Shown: positions 6,335 to 8,413 of the stretch, in pieces
How positions within the stretch are numbered: the stretch's first letter is position 1
Layout: the number at the start of each line of letters is the position of its first letter
Assembly (NCBI GenBank): GCA_937911855.1
Contig: CALDPK010000044.1
Coordinates: forward strand, 1-8,413
DNA length: 8,413 nt
From: an uncultured Trueperaceae bacterium
GTDB lineage: Bacteria > Deinococcota > Deinococci > Deinococcales > Trueperaceae
Direction of reading: 5' to 3'
The notes under the pieces: model-generated
Told to the model about the DNA's origin: nothing
Seen by the model: the letters and a program-made list of their open reading frames with translations, nothing else
The model's database searches: none
Program-made: the position numbers and the translations under genes

Positions 6335-8413
6335 ATGCCAGAACTGCTGTTGCTCGGTCAGGCGACCTTCCTGGAGGGCGGCGAACTACACGATCTTCCC
6401 CCCGAGGCTCCGACGTGGCTGCTGGTGATGCTCGCATGCCACGGCAGCTGGCTTGACCGCGGCGAACTGGCCGCGATGTTCTGGCCCGACGAACCCGAAA
6501 CACGCGCACGGCACAACCTCAGCCAGCTGCTCTACCGAAGCCGCCGGCAACCGTGGGCGCACCTGATCGAAGCCGAACCCAGACGCATCCGCTTCACCGG
6601 TGACAGCGATGTAGCAGCTTTGCAGCGGAGTCTGGCCAGCCACGACTGGCAGGCAGCCGCAAACCTGTGGCAAGGTCCGCTGCTGGGCAGCATGAGCGGC
6701 CCCGACGTCCACACCTGGGACGAGTGGCTTGCAGCTGAACGGCAGAACCTGCTGGCCGGTTTCAAGGAAGCTGCCCGGATGTACGCCAGCGACCTCGCAC
6801 GTAACGGCCGGCCCGACGAAGCGGCTGACGTCCTGCAAGCCGCCCTCCGCTTCGACCCGCTTGACGAGACGATTTTGCAGGCATATCTGACAGCTGCACT
6901 GGCGGGCGGCAGGCGACCCGAAGCGGCCAGCGTGTACCGGGAGTTCAAAAAACTGCTGAACGATGAGCTCGAACTGGAGCCGCTTCCGGAAACCGTTCAG
7001 TTTGCCACGCGGCTGCAGGAACCGGGCAGCACCGTCGGGACAGCCAGCCGCGGCCTGCGCGGCGCCCCCGCCGGCATGACGGAGCTGGTCGCCCGCGAAC
7101 TTGAACTCGCGCAGATCACCGGCGAACTGCAGCACCCGGACGTGCGGCTGCTGACGGTCACCGGTCCTGGTGGAGTGGGCAAGACGAGCATCGCGCTCGC
7201 AGCCGGCAACATGCTGGCCGGCCAGTACGACCTGGCGCAGTTCGTGCAGCTGGCACCCCTCGACTCCCCTGCCCTGTTCCTGCCGGCAGTCGCAGAAGCA
7301 CTGGGACTTGAACTTAGCGGGCAGCTCACTCCGGAAGCACAGCTGATCACGAGCCTCAGCGACCGCAAGGTACTGCTGGTCCTCGACAACTTCGAACACC
7401 TGTTGCCGGCTGCTGCACAGCTGGCAGCGCTCATGCAGGGCGCTTCCTCGCTGGACGTGCTGGTCACTTCACGCGAGCCGCTCGGTGTACGCGGAGAAAC
7501 CGTGTTCGAACTGGGAGGCCTGGCAGTTCCGGACTCCGCGGCGGGCTCGCAGTTCGCTGATTATGGAGCCGTGCAGCTGTTCAACAAGACCGTCCGCAGG
7601 AGCTTGCCGGACGTGGACGCGCTGGCTCTGCCCCGACCGGCTGTCTTGAAGCTGCTGACCCTGCTTGGCGGACTGCCGCTGGGCATCGAACTGGCAGTCC
7701 CGTGGCTGAAACTGCTCCCGGTCAGCGAACTGACAGCTGAACTGGAACGGAACCTGGCACTGCTGCAGGCCGGTCACGGCTCAGACCTGCCGGAACGCCA
7801 CCGCAGCCTCGAAGCGGCCTTCACCCACTCCTGGCAGCTGCTTGAACCTGACGAACAGAACGTGCTCGCAAGACTGGCTGTGTTCCGCGGACCGTTCAGC
7901 CGCACCGCTGCCGACCGGGTGGGCAATGCGACGCTGCTCGTGCTGCTGTCACTGCTCAGCAAGTCGCTGCTGAGACGCTCACCGGGTGGCCGCTTCGAAC
8001 TCGATCCGCCAGCACGGCAGTTCGCCGCGGCCAGGCAGCAGGACGAAACCGGGTTACGCAACAGCCACGCAGCCTGGCTGGCGGAGCTGGCGCGGCGCGA
8101 AGAATGGCGGGCATTCCGCGCCGCCTGGGCACCGGGCATCGACAGCACCACGCTGGCTTGCCATGAACTGCACGCGCGCCACGCGACCGGTGCCGCTGAC
8201 ACGGCCTGGGATGCGAAGGTCCAGGCCCTCTGGAGCAAGGCAGGCGAGTCGTTGCCTGATGCATGCGACCCCGTGTTCGAGGCGCTGCAATCGCGTGGCA
8301 AGCTCACCACGGCCACGCGCTGGGCGCGCATGGACGCCGCGGCGATCGCCGGTTCCTCCAGTGGCGCACTGGTCGGCGGCATCTACGCCGCCGGCACCTT
8401 CGGCTTCACGACG
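6335..8413 (+). CDS. SARP/BTAD-type regulator with STAND (NB-ARC-like) ATPase; 3' end replaced by foreign sequence
   Basis: The frame is open from the ATG at 6335 to the window edge (693 codons), but only residues 1 to about 578 belong to the regulator. Residues ~1-90 form a winged-helix DNA-binding domain (LDRGELAAMFWPDEP, RARHNLSQLLYRSRR). Residues ~95-230 form a bacterial transcriptional activator (BTAD) helical repeat domain ending in YREFKKLLNDELELEP. The ATPase follows: Walker A GPGGVGKT (277-284), Walker B KVLLVLDNFEHL with Asp351, the VTSREPLGVRGE block (377-388), and the GLPL motif (446-449) before a helical region. This layout matches AfsR-like regulators that switch on target genes when a ligand is sensed, usually by C-terminal repeats. 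Those repeats are absent: from about residue 579 the frame enters a lytic transglycosylase fragment, then a patatin-like one. The N-terminal assignment is firm; the fusion is probably an artefact. Confidence 0.85.
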   Translation, partial: MPELLLLGQATFLEGGELHDLPPEAPTWLLVMLACHGSWLDRGELAAMFWPDEPETRARHNLSQLLYRSRRQPWAHLIEAEPRRIRFTGDSDVAALQRSLASHDWQAAANLWQGPLLGSMSGPDVHTWDEWLAAERQNLLAGFKEAARMYASDLARNGRPDEAADVLQAALRFDPLDETILQAYLTAALAGGRRPEAASVYREFKKLLNDELELEPLPETVQFATRLQEPGSTVGTASRGLRGAPAGMTELVARELELAQITGELQHPDVRLLTVTGPGGVGKTSIALAAGNMLAGQYDLAQFVQLAPLDSPALFLPAVAEALGLELSGQLTPEAQLITSLSDRKVLLVLDNFEHLLPAAAQLAALMQGASSLDVLVTSREPLGVRGETVFELGGLAVPDSAAGSQFADYGAVQLFNKTVRRSLPDVDALALPRPAVLKLLTLLGGLPLGIELAVPWLKLLPVSELTAELERNLALLQAGHGSDLPERHRSLEAAFTHSWQLLEPDEQNVLARLAVFRGPFSRTAADRVGNATLLVLLSLLSKSLLRRSPGGRFELDPPARQFAAARQQDETGLRNSHAAWLAELARREEWRAFRAAWAPGIDSTTLACHELHARHATGAADTAWDAKVQALWSKAGESLPDACDPVFEALQSRGKLTTATRWARMDAAAIAGSSSGALVGGIYAAGTFGFTT
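8069..8330 (+). other. slt: Internal fragment of soluble lytic murein transglycosylase (Slt70 type), U-domain only
   Basis: In the same frame as the STAND gene, the product changes at about 8069 to a sequence resembling the helical U-domain of E. coli Slt70. WLAELARREEWRAF parallels the E. coli FVNELARREDW block; a conserved Cys region (LACHELHARHATG) is followed by AWDAKVQALW. SLPDACDPVFEALQSRGKLT parallels the PNACDKLF block, and ATRWARMD parallels the stretch leading to YLERIR. Slt cleaves peptidoglycan in the periplasm through a C-terminal lysozyme-like domain that is not present here, nor is any signal peptide. The style suits a xanthomonad-like gammaproteobacterium, as in the zapA-rpiA segment. 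Boundaries are uncertain by about 15 bases. Confidence 0.75.
8331..8413 (+). other. Patatin-like phospholipase fragment with GxSxG nucleophile motif (tentative)
   Basis: After ATRWARMDAA the Slt similarity ends and the product reads IAGSSSGALVGGIYAAGTF. GSSSG fits the GxSxG nucleophile elbow, and the following GALVGGIYAAG resembles the alpha helix after the nucleophile in patatin-like phospholipases (IAG-S/T-S-x-GA-x-VG-x-x-YA-x-G). Only 27 residues are visible before the window ends, so this is a motif-level call. Another alpha/beta hydrolase is possible. Confidence 0.45.

Noticed and set aside
6386..7399. A 337-residue open frame on the minus strand
   Set aside because: It is the antisense of the STAND regulator, is rich in Gln and Arg in the way GC-rich shadow frames are, and has no recognisable motif.
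6335..8413. A novel natural fusion of STAND regulator, lytic transglycosylase and patatin
   Set aside because: Both added pieces are internal fragments without their catalytic or terminal parts, and other joints in the window cut genes the same way.

Overview
The window reads as a mosaic of pieces from at least three kinds of bacteria, not as one continuous chromosome. Gene content, base composition and gene order change abruptly at four places: about 1920-1985, 3668/3669, about 8070 and about 8330. At each place a recognisable gene is cut through its middle and another unrelated gene is entered. The simplest reading is a chimeric metagenome contig (assembly or amplification artefact). Anything that spans a joint, including the long open frame at the right end, should not be taken as a natural gene.

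Segment A (1 to about 1920) has moderate GC and looks like Bacteroidota, probably Flavobacteriaceae. It holds the 3' part of a conserved protein I cannot name, a convergent bcp-type peroxiredoxin, and a divergent nth (endonuclease III) cut after its catalytic Lys and Asp. A Bacteroidota-type -7 box (TATCTTTG) lies in the bcp-nth gap. Segment B (about 1960 to 3668) is high-GC gammaproteobacterial, most like Xanthomonadaceae/Lysobacter. Read on the minus strand it gives the last third of zapA, 6S RNA (ssrS) with a clear sigma-70 promoter, 5-formyltetrahydrofolate cyclo-ligase, an EVE-domain protein, and the first ~40 codons of rpiA. This is the classic zapA-ssrS-fcl order, and the last three genes are spaced as one operon.

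Segment C (3669 to about 8070), all on the plus strand, resembles Deinococcus. It has the tail of an unknown protein, a tyrosine recombinase, a GTG-started NUDIX hydrolase overlapping the recombinase by 8 bases, a Panacea-domain (DUF4065, SocA/GepA-like) protein with a TATAAT box and a small palindrome in its leader, and a large SARP/BTAD plus STAND (NB-ARC-like) ATPase regulator. This is the most biologically interesting part: a compact recombinase, NUDIX, Panacea and STAND-regulator neighbourhood.

Segment D (about 8070 to 8330) is an internal piece of a Slt70-type lytic transglycosylase (U-domain only), again gammaproteobacterial in character. Segment E (about 8330 to 8413) looks like the GxSxG region of a patatin-like protein. 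C, D and E happen to stay in one reading frame, giving an open frame from 6335 to the window edge. No tRNA, rRNA, insertion sequence or CRISPR array is seen.
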